From NCBI GenBank assembly GCA_964036295.1, contig OZ038462.1:22656863-22720862 (forward strand): a DNA stretch of 64,000 bases. The letters are read 5' to 3'. Below the pieces are notes generated by a model. It was not told where the DNA came from. It ran no database searches and saw nothing but the letters and a program-made list of their open reading frames with translations. The position numbers and the translations under genes were made by a program. Below are positions 12,481 through 23,905 of this stretch, piece by piece; the stretch's first letter is position 1; the number at the start of each line of letters is the position of its first letter. This stretch comes from Plumapathes pennacea (Eukaryota > Cnidaria > Anthozoa > Antipatharia > Myriopathidae).

Positions 12481-13932
12481 AAGAACACTACAGAGGAGGA
12501 CGCACGCCTTGACAACGGCTTTTTGGTAGGGACAATTTGTCCCCACCGCCCGTGGAGTGCGGTCTGCTTGGTATGGCAGAGGCCGTGTGACTCCAAACCA
12601 TTAGCACAGTCGGTGTGCCGATAATCACTTTGTCCTGAATTATAAATTGTAATTTTAGCCGATGGGGTGCCTTTCTCACTCTATAACAGAAGTCGCGCTT
12701 ATGTGGTGCAAATTATGAGTCGGCATCTAACGAAAGAGCTTGACGTCCAGTAAAAAAAATCTTACTAGTTTTCCGCCAGTCACATTTGACTTCACTGTGC
12801 AATATTTCCTCACAAAGATTCGTGTCGAAACACGCACTTCCTGAGAACATTACAGTGGTCAGGTAGTCGCCGAAACATTCAATGAATGGTTTCTATGTAC
12901 CGCAATCAAAAAGCTATAATATGTCCGTTCAATCAAAGCCTGTTAAAGCCAGCGAGCTCTTCCCTGTTATTTTACGTTATCGCGTTTTGTGACTGAATCA
13001 GCTGCTAGCAGACAATGTGCCGAATCGAAAATCAATTTCTCTAAATCCGAATTTTAAATTAGATGTTGAAGCCGTTATCAAAAATCTTACAAAAGACTGT
13101 TTTAAGGCTAGTTATCAGTGAAAAATGTCCTGCGGTATTATTCTAATAATAGTCGATTCAATCAGGCTCATCCACACCAGGCAACTCTCAGCTGTCATGA
13201 AATCAGCATGATAGCATCCAGTTCCTGTTTTAGGAATAAAATTACATTCGCGGGGCATTACTATTTTACGCGGGAAGGACAAGAGGCAGGATTGAGAGGG
13301 CTAGCGAATCACTTGTGTAGTGGTATAATCGGTTGAGGGTAAGCTATCGCTATTTCAGTTAATCCGCGAGATTTATTCGGGCCGATTTCCCGTGTGTACG
13401 TTCTGGCCACATGTTTGGTTTTGTGGCCGGATCCTGCTCTGTAATTGTTTAGATGCAAATTTCAGGATGGGTAGATATATTAGTTTAGACTTGTGTTTCT
13501 TGAAGTATGGCTCATAGCTTTAAAAGTTATATGTTGAAGTGATTGTGGCTCTTTTTTGTGTGACGGCCAGATCCGTTCAATCGGTGGTTTTGAGCGAACC
13601 ATATTACTGCGAAATCACCTCGCGAACGAAGCCCAAGGTACTGTCAAAGGTCTAGCCCTCGGCCCGCGTATAGTATTATCTTATCACAACATGGTTACTT
13701 GTAAGCTCGCGCAGGCCCAAAGGTTTATATAGTCATAGCGAAAGATTAAGTTTAATTTTCAAAACTGATCGATGTTTAGACATAGCAGGCAGCTTTATGG
13801 AATGTATTTTACTCATTGCGGCAAATGGAATGGTTCAAAGCTAAATTAAGCTTTGTTAGGAGAACACAAGACAAAACTCCGGGCAGACTCACACAGAAAG
13901 TACAAGGTCATTAACCCGTACATGGTCGTTTG
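12481..13932. other. Intergenic DNA, nothing recognised
   Basis: No domain-bearing frame, RNA gene or obvious repeat was identified in this stretch. Confidence 0.5.
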
Positions 13933-14279
13933 AGGCTACGTTTACACTATACCGGATAGGATTTTGAGCCGTTGCAAAAACCTATCCGGTACAGTGTAAA
14001 CACGAAAAGATCGGTCCGGAGCGACTTTGGCCGAAAAACCTATCCGGTACAGTGTAAACACAAGGCCAGTCCGGAGCGGCTTTGTCACAATCAATCAAAG
14101 CAATCGAAGCGTTTTCCTATTCGATACGGGTCCGTACCACTTTCAGAAGCGGAGCGGAGCAACAGCGCTCCGTTTCAAAAATTGCTCCGAAAACAGCGTA
14201 TCCAATGTAAACGGAAGGCCTATCCGGTACGTTCTTGCGACGCTACGGAAAGCTATCTGGTATAGTTTAAACGTAGCCT
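13933..14279. mobile_element. MITE with AGGCTACGTTTACACT ends
   Basis: It begins AGGCTACGTTTACACTATAC and ends GTATAGTTTAAACGTAGCCT, inverted with few mismatches. Internally it repeats the block CCTATCCGGTACAGTGTAAA twice. About 347 bp, no ORF of interest. Confidence 0.75.
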
Positions 14280-14444
14280 AAGTCTTTGATCAATTAAAGG
14301 ACGAAGTATTTATAGTTTGATTGAAGTTTTCGTCGAGAACTCTACTGGTGTTTCCAGTGGTGTTTGGAGGTTTTGAGTTGAACCGCAACCTTGTGCGAAA
14401 AAACAAAAACACCTTGACTTTCAACCGGCTACTATTACTGCGAG

Positions 14445-14728
14445 GGTGTAACGAAAACGAAGATCTAAGACCCAGAAAACGAAGACCCCAAAATAAATTA
14501 ACATAAATTTGCGGGGTCTTCGCTTTCTTGGTCTTCGTTTTCGGTTTTCGGTGGTGGGTGTATCGAAAACGAAGACCCCGAAAACGAAGACCCCAACAAT
14601 AATAGCCAAAAGCTTCACTAAATGGCACTCTCTTTCATACTGCTTGTTCAAGCTTTACGACGAGTGGCAAAAATTGCGGGGTCTTCGTTTTCTGGGTCTT
14701 CGTTTTCGGTGGTGGGTGTATCGAAATT
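14445..14728. repeat. Inverted cluster of a GAAAACGAAGACCC motif
   Basis: The 14-mer GAAAACGAAGACCC or its reverse complement appears about eight times in 280 bp, in both orientations, together with two copies of GGTGGTGGGTGTATCGAA. The arrangement makes several nested hairpins. It lies just left of the duplicated block at 14725. Confidence 0.7.
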
Positions 14729-14965
14729 AAAGTGTTAACACAAAAAGGTCCTTTGCTTCACATTAAGTACTAAGAATGATGCGAAATACTGTGTATTCAT
14801 GTTCCATCAAATATCTCCTCCCACGCGTGATTGGTGGAATCCTGACACGTGACCAAATAACGAGCACACGTTATCATTCGATAATCCCCGGCTGGCAAAC
14901 TATCGCTAGTTAATTAAATTTTCAAATACAGTTTTGCTTATAGTTACAAAAACATTGCAAGAACA
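14725..14965. repeat. Duplicated block (second copy of 12245-12480)
   Basis: Shares AACACAAAAAGGTCCTTTGC, the TACTAAGAATGATGCGAAAT segment and the CACGTGACCAAATAACGAGC segment with the copy at 12.2 kb. Confidence 0.8.
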
Positions 14966-15221
14966 CTTGCAGAGAGGGGGACATCAATTCAATGGTCGAA
15001 AAAGCAGTTCCAGAAAGCACCAAAAAGCTGCACAGTCCCCGCGCCATTATTTTCGCTGTGAGAGGAAATATTTGAAGGATAAAAAGACAATAAACTACTT
15101 TTGTATATAAATTAGTATATACAACACAAGTGAATAGTGCTTTGCGCGCGCTCTGATTGGGCTTCTCAATCTCAGACTATCAAGTACTATTTACCTCCCG
15201 GCGACTTGCGGTGTAACAGGA

Positions 15222-16060
15222 TTTTTTGTCCCCCGGACATTTTGGCCGAGACTGAAATGTCCGGCCGGAGATTCTGGCCTAGGCTAAGATGTCTCCCTCT
15301 GGTCTTAAATGTCCCCCTCTCCAAGTTTATCAAATTTTCAGTTGAAATTATTTTCGAACAAGAGATCAATAAACTGTCATTGTTGAGCAAAAGAGATTTG
15401 CTATTTTTAATAAACTATCTTTTCAAATTGTTTTGCGATATTTTTACATCTAAAAACATAAAGCGTTGAAAGAAACCAGAAATTGACCGTCAAGACAAAG
15501 GAGCTTGTCTTGTTGTTCACATGCAGTCAAATAACGTATTCCGCACACCAACTGCTGAAAATTCATTCCAGTTTATTGGGAAGAATTACCTACAGACTCA
15601 CGGAACCGCTATGGGCACAAGAATGGCAGTTGCATTTGCCAACATTTACATGGCGTCCATAGAAACACCCATATGAACACAAATTCTAAGCCAAAGCAGC
15701 ATCAAACCACTTGAGTGAAAACGTTACATTGATGACATATATTCTATCTGGGATAACAACAGACAGGAACTGTCTCGTACGCAAACTACTGCGAATATTC
15801 TGACTCAGAGAAAGTTACTGTTTCTCCAGAGTGGTCTTAAAAGGTTATGAGCTCAAAGCGAACTTTCTTTATAATGTCTTTCTTGTTAGAACCCATTTTA
15901 ACTATCAAAAGCACCTTTCCGAACAGGGGACATTTTAGACCAGCGAGGACACTTAGGCCTTAAGACTTGAATGTCCGGCCGGACATGCTGAAATGTACGG
16001 GAGACATTTTGGCCCAGGCAGAAGTGTCCGGCTGGACACAAATATGGGGGGACGTTTCAG
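15222..16060 (+). mobile_element. Decayed Penelope-like reverse transcriptase between inverted GTCC-rich arms
   Basis: In one forward frame 15560-15670 reads YLQTHGTAMGTRMAVAFANI, and 15717-15752 reads KRYIDDIYSIWD. These are two blocks of an RT palm domain with the YIDD catalytic box, in the style of Penelope-like elements. In-frame stops and loss of the rest show it is dead. It is flanked by roughly 100-bp arms, 15222-15330 and 15925-16060. Both are rich in GGACATTTTGGCC and GTCCGGCCGGACAT motifs and are in inverse orientation to each other. Whether the arms belong to the RT element or to a DNA element that captured it is open. Confidence 0.65.
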
Positions 16061-16565
16061 ATTGGGACACCGGTTTGAAACGAAATGGCGGCTGTTTTGC
16101 TGCTATCACTGAAGCAGAATTGTTTCGCTAAGCGAGGCAGCTGTACCTGACAACACAAAAAAGCTGCAACGTTCGTTTTAGCAATGTTTGCTGGTGAGCT
16201 TTTGTGCTTCACTTTGCCGTTGGTACGAAGTGTTTTGTGTTTCCTTTTCTACGAATGTCCATTTACGCAAGCTTGCATGAAAAAGGTAAACGTTTTCAAC
16301 TCTAAGGTACAACATTTTATGTTTTGCAGAATGGTTTCAACAACAACAAAAATTAAGACTCTATTGGAAGAAATGTCTCAGGCACAATTACACAAATTTC
16401 GTCCAAACTCTTGTGTTGTTTTCGGTTGCAAATCGGTGTCGCGCGCTTAATCAATAAAATCGCCTCGACTTTTTGCCCATAGTTTGTCGGAAAATAAAAA
16501 AAAATAGGAGGCTGGTTATTAAACTTGTGTTGTATATACTAAAAGCAATTGTTCTCCTCAGTGTC

Positions 16566-16628
16566 GGTGAATAGCGGTGGCTATTTACCTTGCCGAAACG
16601 GCTCGGCAAATAGCCACCGCTATTCACC
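16566..16628. repeat. Perfect 21-bp-arm hairpin
   Basis: GGTGAATAGCGGTGGCTATTT (16566-16586) is exactly inverted at 16608-16628 with a 21-base spacer. It is probably the tip of an inverted-repeat element or a cruciform-forming sequence. Confidence 0.85.
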
Positions 16629-16639
16629 TCCACTTCGGC

Positions 16640-17460
16640 GAATAATATTGTTAAATATCGTGCTCAAGCTCGTCCAATAATTGCTTTGTTGTCGATATAT
16701 TCCTTCCAAACAGTACCTTTTCTCTTATTGGTTGACAAGAGTAAGGTTTATGCTGTGTCAGTCACATAAAACGGATTTGAATGCAGAAAACTCGAGTGCA
16801 TCGCTGGTTTATCATTATACTAGGAATTCCATCATGGTAGTGAAATGCTTCTTATCTGCACGCATTGATACAACATCTCGTTGATGTATTTTCCATTGAT
16901 GCTGCCCTTTCGCACACTATAAATCGGTAGAACGTGATTATGCAAGGCTTCGTTTGAGACCACGTCAGATCAGTTGGCTCAAAGGTAACCGAGTACTCGC
17001 TGAAGCTACGGGCTTTTTAAAGCTGAAAACTCGAGTCGCAAAAACGAGCGGCAACGACAAATAACTGAATAAAGTCTATTTTTAACACACTTGAATTCTC
17101 GTTCTTTTCCGGTGCACATACACCGACAGTATGGAGAATCGTTTGTACAATTTAATTGCTTGAATATGAGAAAAAGTAAAAAGAGAAGGGGAGGGGGGGG
17201 GGGGGGGGGGGGGTTTAGGGTGGACCTGACCGTCCCTCCCGGCTCAGAGCGCATACGGCAACACAGACACAAGAAGCGTTTGGGCGAATTCCCATTAGGG
17301 GATTTCTGAGAGCCGTTTTGATGAAATACACATATATTTCTTGTAAAAACCTTGTAATTCGACCATCGCTACTTTATCACCCGATTAGACTCTGTTTCCA
17401 TGGGGATTCAAAGACTCAAGCAATTTCAATAGCAACCGAATTTATTAGCTCAAACGTTTA
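16640..17460. other. Intergenic DNA with a 21-G homopolymer at 17193-17213
   Basis: No gene recognised. The uninterrupted G run is one of six G or C runs of 19 or more bases in the window. Confidence 0.6.
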
Positions 17461-17710
17461 CTAGGGATACGTTTACACGGATGCGTTTTCAGTTCGATTT
17501 TCCTGCGTTTTTGCCTCCCGTCTACACGGAAACGAGCGATTCGAAAGCGCAGCCAAAGGTGGATCGTTTTCAAAACGGATCCTGTTCTTATCTTCGCAAC
17601 AGCAAAATACGCATCGGTGCTGATGTGATGTGACCTGTCAAGAAAACGGATGCGATAATTAATTTGTCTAATTGTTTTCTTTTTTGTAAAGATGGATGTT
17701 ATTAAAGTCA
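17461..17710. repeat. Possible repeat with CGTTTACACGGATGCG motif
   Basis: The segment carries ACGTTTACACGGATGCGTTT and a second CTACACGGAAACGAGCG, a layout seen in short inverted-repeat elements. I cannot identify a matching right end, so borders are uncertain. Confidence 0.3.
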
Positions 17711-17763
17711 TTAAAATCCAAGAGACGGCATGTCCCCCGAAAGTATTTCAGCGTGCTGGAGGG

Positions 17764-17922
17764 CATCATTTACAGCGGCGATATGCAAAATTCAGTTCTT
17801 TCTTCCCGAGCTGGTGAATACGACAAATAATAGCCAGGTTGTTTCCATCGGTCCAACCAAACTAAAGCTTTTTAAACAGAACCGTTCGTGAAGCCGATGA
17901 CATACCACTAAAAACACCTCAG
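17764..17922 (+). other. Putative 5' non-coding exon of fucosyltransferase 2
   Basis: Homologous to 8150-8319 upstream of paralog 1 and ending at the same CAG/GTGGGT donor (GT at 17923). A plausible acceptor, CCATACAG, lies at 18095-18102, 26 bases before the coding ATG. Stops and indels in every frame argue that it is untranslated. Inference only. Confidence 0.4.
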
Positions 17923-18127
17923 GTGGGTACGGTGATGCTCTAGTCATCACACAAAGACTGAAAAGTCATGCCAACGACTTAGCTGTGTCACTGTAAAAAA
18001 ATTCCTGCCGAGCCATCGATTCGTTTTTTGCCGTCCGAATTGTCACTGTGCTTGTTCACAAACACTTATGGTTTTGAATCACTTATTTTATTCCATACAG
18101 GGACCGCAACGAATCTACACATTAGAC

Positions 18128-19387
18128 ATGAGCCGGACACTCAGACGAATATTCAGTTGGAATTGTTTCCAGATCAGACGGAAAAAAATAAGTTTTTCTT
18201 TATTTCTCCTCGTTTCTATTGCGGTGTTAGCGCTCCTTCAAATCAGAGCCGCCAATACACAGCGGAGAAACGTGGAAATAGTCAGTGTGGCGGGCACTGT
18301 GCGGACTGTGACGTCAAAATCAGACCGAGAAGATCTGGAACGAGACAAGCTGATCTTAGTGTATGCAACAGCTTCGGAGCCATGGGCTCCTGGGCCGAGA
18401 GTGGTTAAAGCTGGTTACACATTCACCGATTGGGACGGAACGCCATGCGAGGAATCCAGATGTCAAGTCACTTACGACAAGAACCTGTTGAACATTAGTG
18501 ATGCGGTGTTGATGCATGGTGCAGGAATTAATGTAAATATTATGAAAGCGGTGATACCACTGAGGCATCACACAAACCAGAGATGGGTCTTCTATGAAAA
18601 AGAGAGTCCAGTTGCTTGGAATGTTGTGCGAAAATTCTTTGACGGTTTGTTTAATTGGACAGCGACCTATCGACGAGACTCCGACTTCTTCGTTCCTTAT
18701 GGTTCTTATGCCCCATTGGAGGATCACGATGACTTAGCGACGACGATTTCTCACAACAACACGGGCATCAACTACGCGAAGGGCAAAGATAAGATGGCTA
18801 TTTTTCTTGGCAGCAGCCACTGCCACACAATAAGATATGATTATATATTCGCCCTCATGAAACACATTTCAGTTGACATTTATGGACATTGTTTAACTCT
18901 TAACAATATGAACGAAACCTGGAAGTGTCATTACAGCCTTGGACAAGGGTGTTTGGAAGAAATTCGGCGTCATAAGTTTTATCTTGCATTTGAGAATAGC
19001 TTGTGCACAGATTACATAACAGAGAAGTATTGGAGGAACTCACTGGAGAGAGGACTGGTGCCCGTTGTTCTTGGAGGCGCTAGCTACGACTCCGAGCTGG
19101 TAATTCCTGGTTCTTTCATCAACGCAGCCGATTTTGATTCCGTCAAAGCTCTTGCAGACTACCTAAAGTATCTTGACAAAAATGACACGGCCTACAATCA
19201 GTATTTTGAGTGGAGAAGCAAGTACAAGATTGTAAAGTACCCGTTTTGGTTCTGCCGGTTGTGTAAAGCCTTGCACGATCCAACAAATCCTCGGAAAATT
19301 TATCACAATCTGTCAGATTTTTGGAGCGTGGAGAAGACATGCCGACCAAATTATCAACGTATTAGGGACATAATAAACAGGGGCTGA
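18128..19387 (+). CDS. Alpha-1,3-fucosyltransferase, GT10 family (paralog 2)
   Basis: 419-residue intron-less paralog of the gene at 9818. An upstream in-frame ATG (18068) would add 20 residues, but that part has no counterpart in paralog 1 and contains a likely splice acceptor, so I chose the Met before SRTLRRIFSWN. There is a basic tail, a signal-anchor (FSLFLLVSIAVLALLQI), a stem, then GT10 motifs RWVFYEKESP, FNWTATYRRDSDFFVPYG, FYLAFENS, DYITEKYWRN and VPVVLGG. The middle (about residues 240-285) is clearly diverged from paralog 1, while the last 125 residues are nearly identical, suggesting recent sequence exchange. Predicted Golgi enzyme using GDP-fucose. Confidence 0.93.
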   Translation: MSRTLRRIFSWNCFQIRRKKISFSLFLLVSIAVLALLQIRAANTQRRNVEIVSVAGTVRTVTSKSDREDLERDKLILVYATASEPWAPGPRVVKAGYTFTDWDGTPCEESRCQVTYDKNLLNISDAVLMHGAGINVNIMKAVIPLRHHTNQRWVFYEKESPVAWNVVRKFFDGLFNWTATYRRDSDFFVPYGSYAPLEDHDDLATTISHNNTGINYAKGKDKMAIFLGSSHCHTIRYDYIFALMKHISVDIYGHCLTLNNMNETWKCHYSLGQGCLEEIRRHKFYLAFENSLCTDYITEKYWRNSLERGLVPVVLGGASYDSELVIPGSFINAADFDSVKALADYLKYLDKNDTAYNQYFEWRSKYKIVKYPFWFCRLCKALHDPTNPRKIYHNLSDFWSVEKTCRPNYQRIRDIINRG

Positions 19388-19486
19388 GACTGAACGCCTT
19401 GATGAATTGCATTATAACCGCATGGGTATAGAGCATATTATAGGTACTAACATCGAGTGTTACAGTTTAGTCACTTTTTGCATAGC

Positions 19487-19492
19487 AATAAA
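19487..19492 (+). promoter_or_regulatory. Candidate poly(A) signal AATAAA
   Basis: About 100 bp after the stop of fucosyltransferase 2. A second AATAAA lies at 19579-19584. Confidence 0.5.
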
Positions 19493-19929
19493 CTGATAAA
19501 ACGGGGAACAGACGATCTGCAGATCGTCAAAATTACGTCACGTAGTATTTATAATTTGCTTTTATTATTGGAATTTTAAATAAAGATGGTACAACAATAC
19601 TACAACACTTTATTGTAACCATTCGATTACATAAGTTACAATGTCATAAATTCCTATAAATTAACAGCTTAAAAGGGAACTGGCTCCCCGAAATAATTAT
19701 GAAGCTAAAAGTGGCAGGGAGCCACTAAAAAGTAACAGAATGTTCATGCTTAGCACGCTTTCTCCCACCGCTGAAACTGACATTTGTATGCGTAATATGA
19801 AACTCTACAAAGGGTATTTCGCAAAAAGGAAATGCTAAATGTTGTCGATATTCCTCCTAAGCAGTACGTTTTCTGTAGGATTATAAGAAGGGACCATGGG
19901 TGCCATTTGCCAGCGCGGACTCGCTCGCT

Positions 19930-20730
19930 CGGTTCTTCGATTGATTTTGAAAAGTACCAGGCGTCTCATCTGTGGCTATTGCTGTAGTTGGTGTTTGTTT
20001 CAATAGCGGTGTAAGAGCTTTCACCAGATCATCAATCTTGGTGTCTGTTTTCTGCTCAGGTACCGATTCTTTTAATTTAGGGTGATTTTCTGCCTCTTAA
20101 CGTGCCTGATCTTTTGAAGGACCACATACTTCTTTATCTCGGGTTTTAACCCTGTACAAAATGATTCACACATTTTGATTGGGGCAGATCAATTCGCTGC
20201 ATGGCAGGTGCGTTTAATATCAGCTGCGTACTCAGTGACTGATTTTGTGGCTAACTGTTTCCAGTTGGTAAGTCTTTGCCTGAGCAACCACTTGTCAGAA
20301 GCTGAATGAAACTGGTTTTTCATGGCAATAGTCAGTTTTACCACAACACACTAGTTTCTCGCTCTCTGATTGGTCGATTTACCGTGGTAAATAAGAGTCC
20401 AGACAACGATTCTGACGCCAGCATGTCACGTTTTGCAGCGAAATACAACGAACGCCTCGTGAGTCCACAACATTTTGGCCATGTGATGACGTAAATCGTG
20501 GTAAAGAGTCCACACCACGACAAACCAGTGGAAAATTTAATAAATTTCAGTAACTTCAAAATTACATCATTGATTTGTTCAAGTGCTTCATCCAAAGCTG
20601 TTAGCTCCTTGCGATGTCTTGTGCGCATGTCCCGCACTTCTTTCTCTCTTGTACGTACCCGATCAAGTCTTTCACGGTCAGCGCTTGGTCCAGACTCTCG
20701 ACGAGCTGTCTGACGAAGAAGTATTACAGA
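19930..20730 (-). pseudogene. Decayed Ty3-type retrotransposon gag
   Basis: Reverse-strand translation of 20110-20296 gives, with one stop, DKWLLRQRLTNWKQL, SVTEYAADI and FCTGLKPEIKKYVVLQK. These are characteristic of the retrotransposon gag domain. It continues after a frameshift as AENHPKLKESVPEQK. A charged coiled-coil piece (DMRTRHRKELTALDEAL) at about 20560-20720 is probably the upstream part of the same gag, separated by about 270 bp of inserted DNA (about 20300-20570). Stops and frameshifts make it non-functional. No pol was found. Confidence 0.6.
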
Positions 20731-20799
20731 AGGGTAACCTCTTTAATAACATTGTGTGTCAAATCTATAAGAGCCTTCTGCTGGTCCTAACAGTGCATT

Positions 20800-22830
20800 A
20801 AATTCTGATTCCAATTATTAGCGAGACTGGCACTCGCCAGTGTTCTCGCCGCTGGGATGGCAGGTCTGCTCCCGTCTTGCATTTTAGTCTACTTCCAAAA
20901 GCAAACTAGTTTTCTAAACCAGTTATGGCCACGCCACGTGATTAGTTTGCGAATACCGACTGCTGCAGAAATCTGTACAATACAATATTCTATCTACACA
21001 CATTACACTTAAAAGCTTCGATGAATCTCGTAGCCATAAAGCTGCCAGAACTTGATATATGCCATGGGGAGGCTCATCGAGAACTCTTGTATTTGCTTTA
21101 ACGCTGGAATGGTGCCTGCACACAAAACGAAACACGAAATGAGCTACACAGAGAAAAAGGACGAACAAAGCCAAACTGAACAAATTAAAAAAATAAAACA
21201 TTCAAATTGATAAAGCTTTAAGAATGAAACGTTGAAAGTCACATTATAAATGCATTTATGTTACCTTGTAATTAACTAATTTTATCTTGTCTGCTCATCT
21301 CTATTTTACAGTTGTTCAGGTTAATAATCCAAAGCATTCTAATCTATTTATTCCGCATTTGTTTTATGTTGTTTTGTGTTGTTTTGTTTCTTTTCTTTTC
21401 GTTTGTTTATTTATTTGTTTGCTTTAGAAGTTCCCATGTGATGTTTTCATCAGCGGAAAGAAACGTATGTAAAAGTTAAGAGACAACTACATGGATTAAA
21501 CTATATAAACTAAACTAACTCTGAGGCCATACACGAAAGCAAACTAAAACATTTGCTAACATCTGGAACTATCAAGAAAAAAAAAAGTTGTCCTCTCAAT
21601 CAACTCAATGTTTTCGTTTACACATGGAAATGTGCCAAAAATTATATCAGTGGCTGAATTTGGTTGCAAACACAAATCAAAGCAGCAAGGCAGCTGCGAG
21701 CTTGCGAATTTGTAAAAAGTACTTTTTTTTTTGCGGGAGTATGTTTTTGATAGAACTGGCTCAAGGCCACATTGTGAAATTTGCTCGATTTTTGGAATGT
21801 GGAAGTTCGCATCCGTTTCCGCGGGCTTCCACTTTTGCTGCGTATTCCGCGTATTCGATTTTATAGTCTCAGTTTTGAAAACCCTCACACAGACGGCATG
21901 CGGCATGTTAGTGGAACTCGGAACACGAAATGAACCTGATCTTTGAATCAGCTTGATGTTATTCGCAGTGCTAATTTTAAAATGTTTCGCGAAGGAAAAC
22001 TTTATGATTCAGACACAAGCACGCTTTTAGTCGGCCACGCGCGTGTCACAAGGCTTTGTTGTCACGGTATTCAAACGTCCATAGCTCCCGATAGATATTT
22101 CGTATCGACCCAGAATTTTGCTTTAAGTCTTAAGGCATAATAGTCTTGAACATATCAGTGTATTGGACTTATAGGATACGTTACTTTTGAAATGGCTTTT
22201 TTTGACGTCACATGCAAACCAAGAATTGAAATACCTGACTAACTTGCATACTGTGTTTGAACCTGTAATGGATATTTTTTGGCATTTTTTATAGCCGAGA
22301 GATTCAATATCTTTCGGCCTAGTATCTTCCAAGCCGTATTTGCTGTCACTACAGAAATTTTGGCGGATACTAAAGCAACGGCTTCAGATTTGTTTACGAT
22401 ATATTAAAACGCCGACCTTCATGGCACCGCGCCAAAATGTCGCAATAACAACGCAAAACACAGCACACAGAGTGAAACACAATCTATGTCAGAATCAGTG
22501 TCCAAACAAACTTCTGACCCATGAAAACCTTCAAAATGAAAACACGTTCCGAACAAAACTATGGTCGCAACAACTACGACAACATCTTCCTTTAATCAAA
22601 GCAGCGTCGCCGCTGAAAGGTCGCCCAATTCTTGTTAATCGATAGGTTTCGTTGCACTTGCTAGCTCGGGTATACTCTTCTATCATTTAATGAGGCGGAG
22701 ACAAAATTGATAATTGTTTGCAAAAGTTAGTTTGGGATCGGCATTGCTATATAACAGTGAAACAATTTTTTCAAATATTTTTTAAAAAGGAATGAAAACA
22801 TTCTTCTTCTTCTTCCATTTGTGTACAGTT
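20800..22830. other. Intergenic DNA, nothing recognised
   Basis: Short frames only and some T- and A-rich tracts. No domain, RNA gene or clear repeat was identified. Confidence 0.5.
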
Positions 22831-22831
22831 T

Positions 22832-23083
22832 TTATTGCTGTGGAATATGACAATTTGAACAAGTGGCAGAGACGTTGTTTTTTTCCCAAGAGGAATATGC
22901 GACGGTTCTCTGGTCGAGTCGCTTCTGAATGACTTTATTTACCCTCATCACTCCGTTTAAATAGTAACGCGAGCGTTCATCAAACATTTCGAGTTCACAA
23001 GCTGCTGTTGCACCCTCATTCAGTGGCTGGTTTTCGTTAAAAAACAACGCAATGGCTGCAATTCGTAATAACAGTATAGCCAT
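22832..23083 (-). CDS. Small ORF with hydrophobic N-terminus, unknown
   Basis: An 83-residue frame starting MAILLLRIAAIALFF, resembling a signal peptide or single membrane segment, followed by a polar part with three Cys. I do not recognise a family. No neighbouring exon or poly(A) signal supports it, and chance cannot be excluded. Confidence 0.2.
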   Translation of the reverse strand: MAILLLRIAAIALFFNENQPLNEGATAACELEMFDERSRYYLNGVMRVNKVIQKRLDQRTVAYSSWEKNNVSATCSNCHIPQQ

Positions 23084-23089
23084 GCAGTT

Positions 23090-23900
23090 TGACTATTAAT
23101 TTCAGTGTCTTCAGTGTCCGCACCCAACGGCGTTATATTATCGTGCCTTGATAATCACACTGTAATATACATTCGCGGAAACTTTTAAGCTTAATGGTCA
23201 AACAAACTTCGAATGTTGACCACCAGACAAACGACAACGAGTTCCAGAAAACCTTCCGCACAAAACCTACTTGGAGAACTGCTTTATAACGCGTAACACG
23301 ATCATGCCCAAATTTGGAATTGACAAGTTCCTTATTTGGAAGTTGATTGTTGACACAGAAGCCTGGAAGGACATCGTGACTGCTTTAAGGTCGCCCCACT
23401 TCGTGTGCGACCTTAAAAACTGCGTTGTTCGACACTGACCCTGTAACGCGACCTTCGTCATGTCCTAATTTGGAAAACCGCAACTGCTTTATTTGGAAAT
23501 CTATTGTTGACAACAGATGGACCGCATAGGGAGCGAAAGTGATTTTAAAACCTTGCAATCCCAGTGGGATTGCGAGCTAAAAATCGTAAAATCGACGAAA
23601 AATAGGCAGGTAGCACTTTTAAGTCAATCGAAAGACAAAGATAACTTCCCAAACGAGTTTGATGGAAAATAATTAATTAGCCAGTGATTAATCTTTCGAC
23701 TTTCAAGGCACTGAAAATGCCGGATCAAGGATTTTGGCGCGCAAAGGACTGTGGTTGGAAGGGCTCCGCGTTTAATTTGTGAAACTTTCACTAAAAGAGA
23801 ATCAAGGCTGAGATTAAAAACGTCAGCTGTATTTCAAAGGTTTTTGGGCATTCAACTTTTTCTCTGCGTCTGTAAAGTTCTTGTCAGGTAAACACCAAAT
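23090..23900. repeat. Intergenic DNA with a two-copy diverged tandem repeat
   Basis: Segments at about 23273-23365 and 23425-23520 share CTGCTTTAT, TTATTTGGAA and TTGTTGACA landmarks, so a repeat of about 165 bp is present twice. Nothing else recognised. Confidence 0.4.
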
Positions 23901-23905
23901 TAGAC

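Noticed and set aside
18068..18127. Upstream Met extension of fucosyltransferase 2
   Set aside because: Absent from paralogs 1 and 3 and overlaps a likely splice acceptor.
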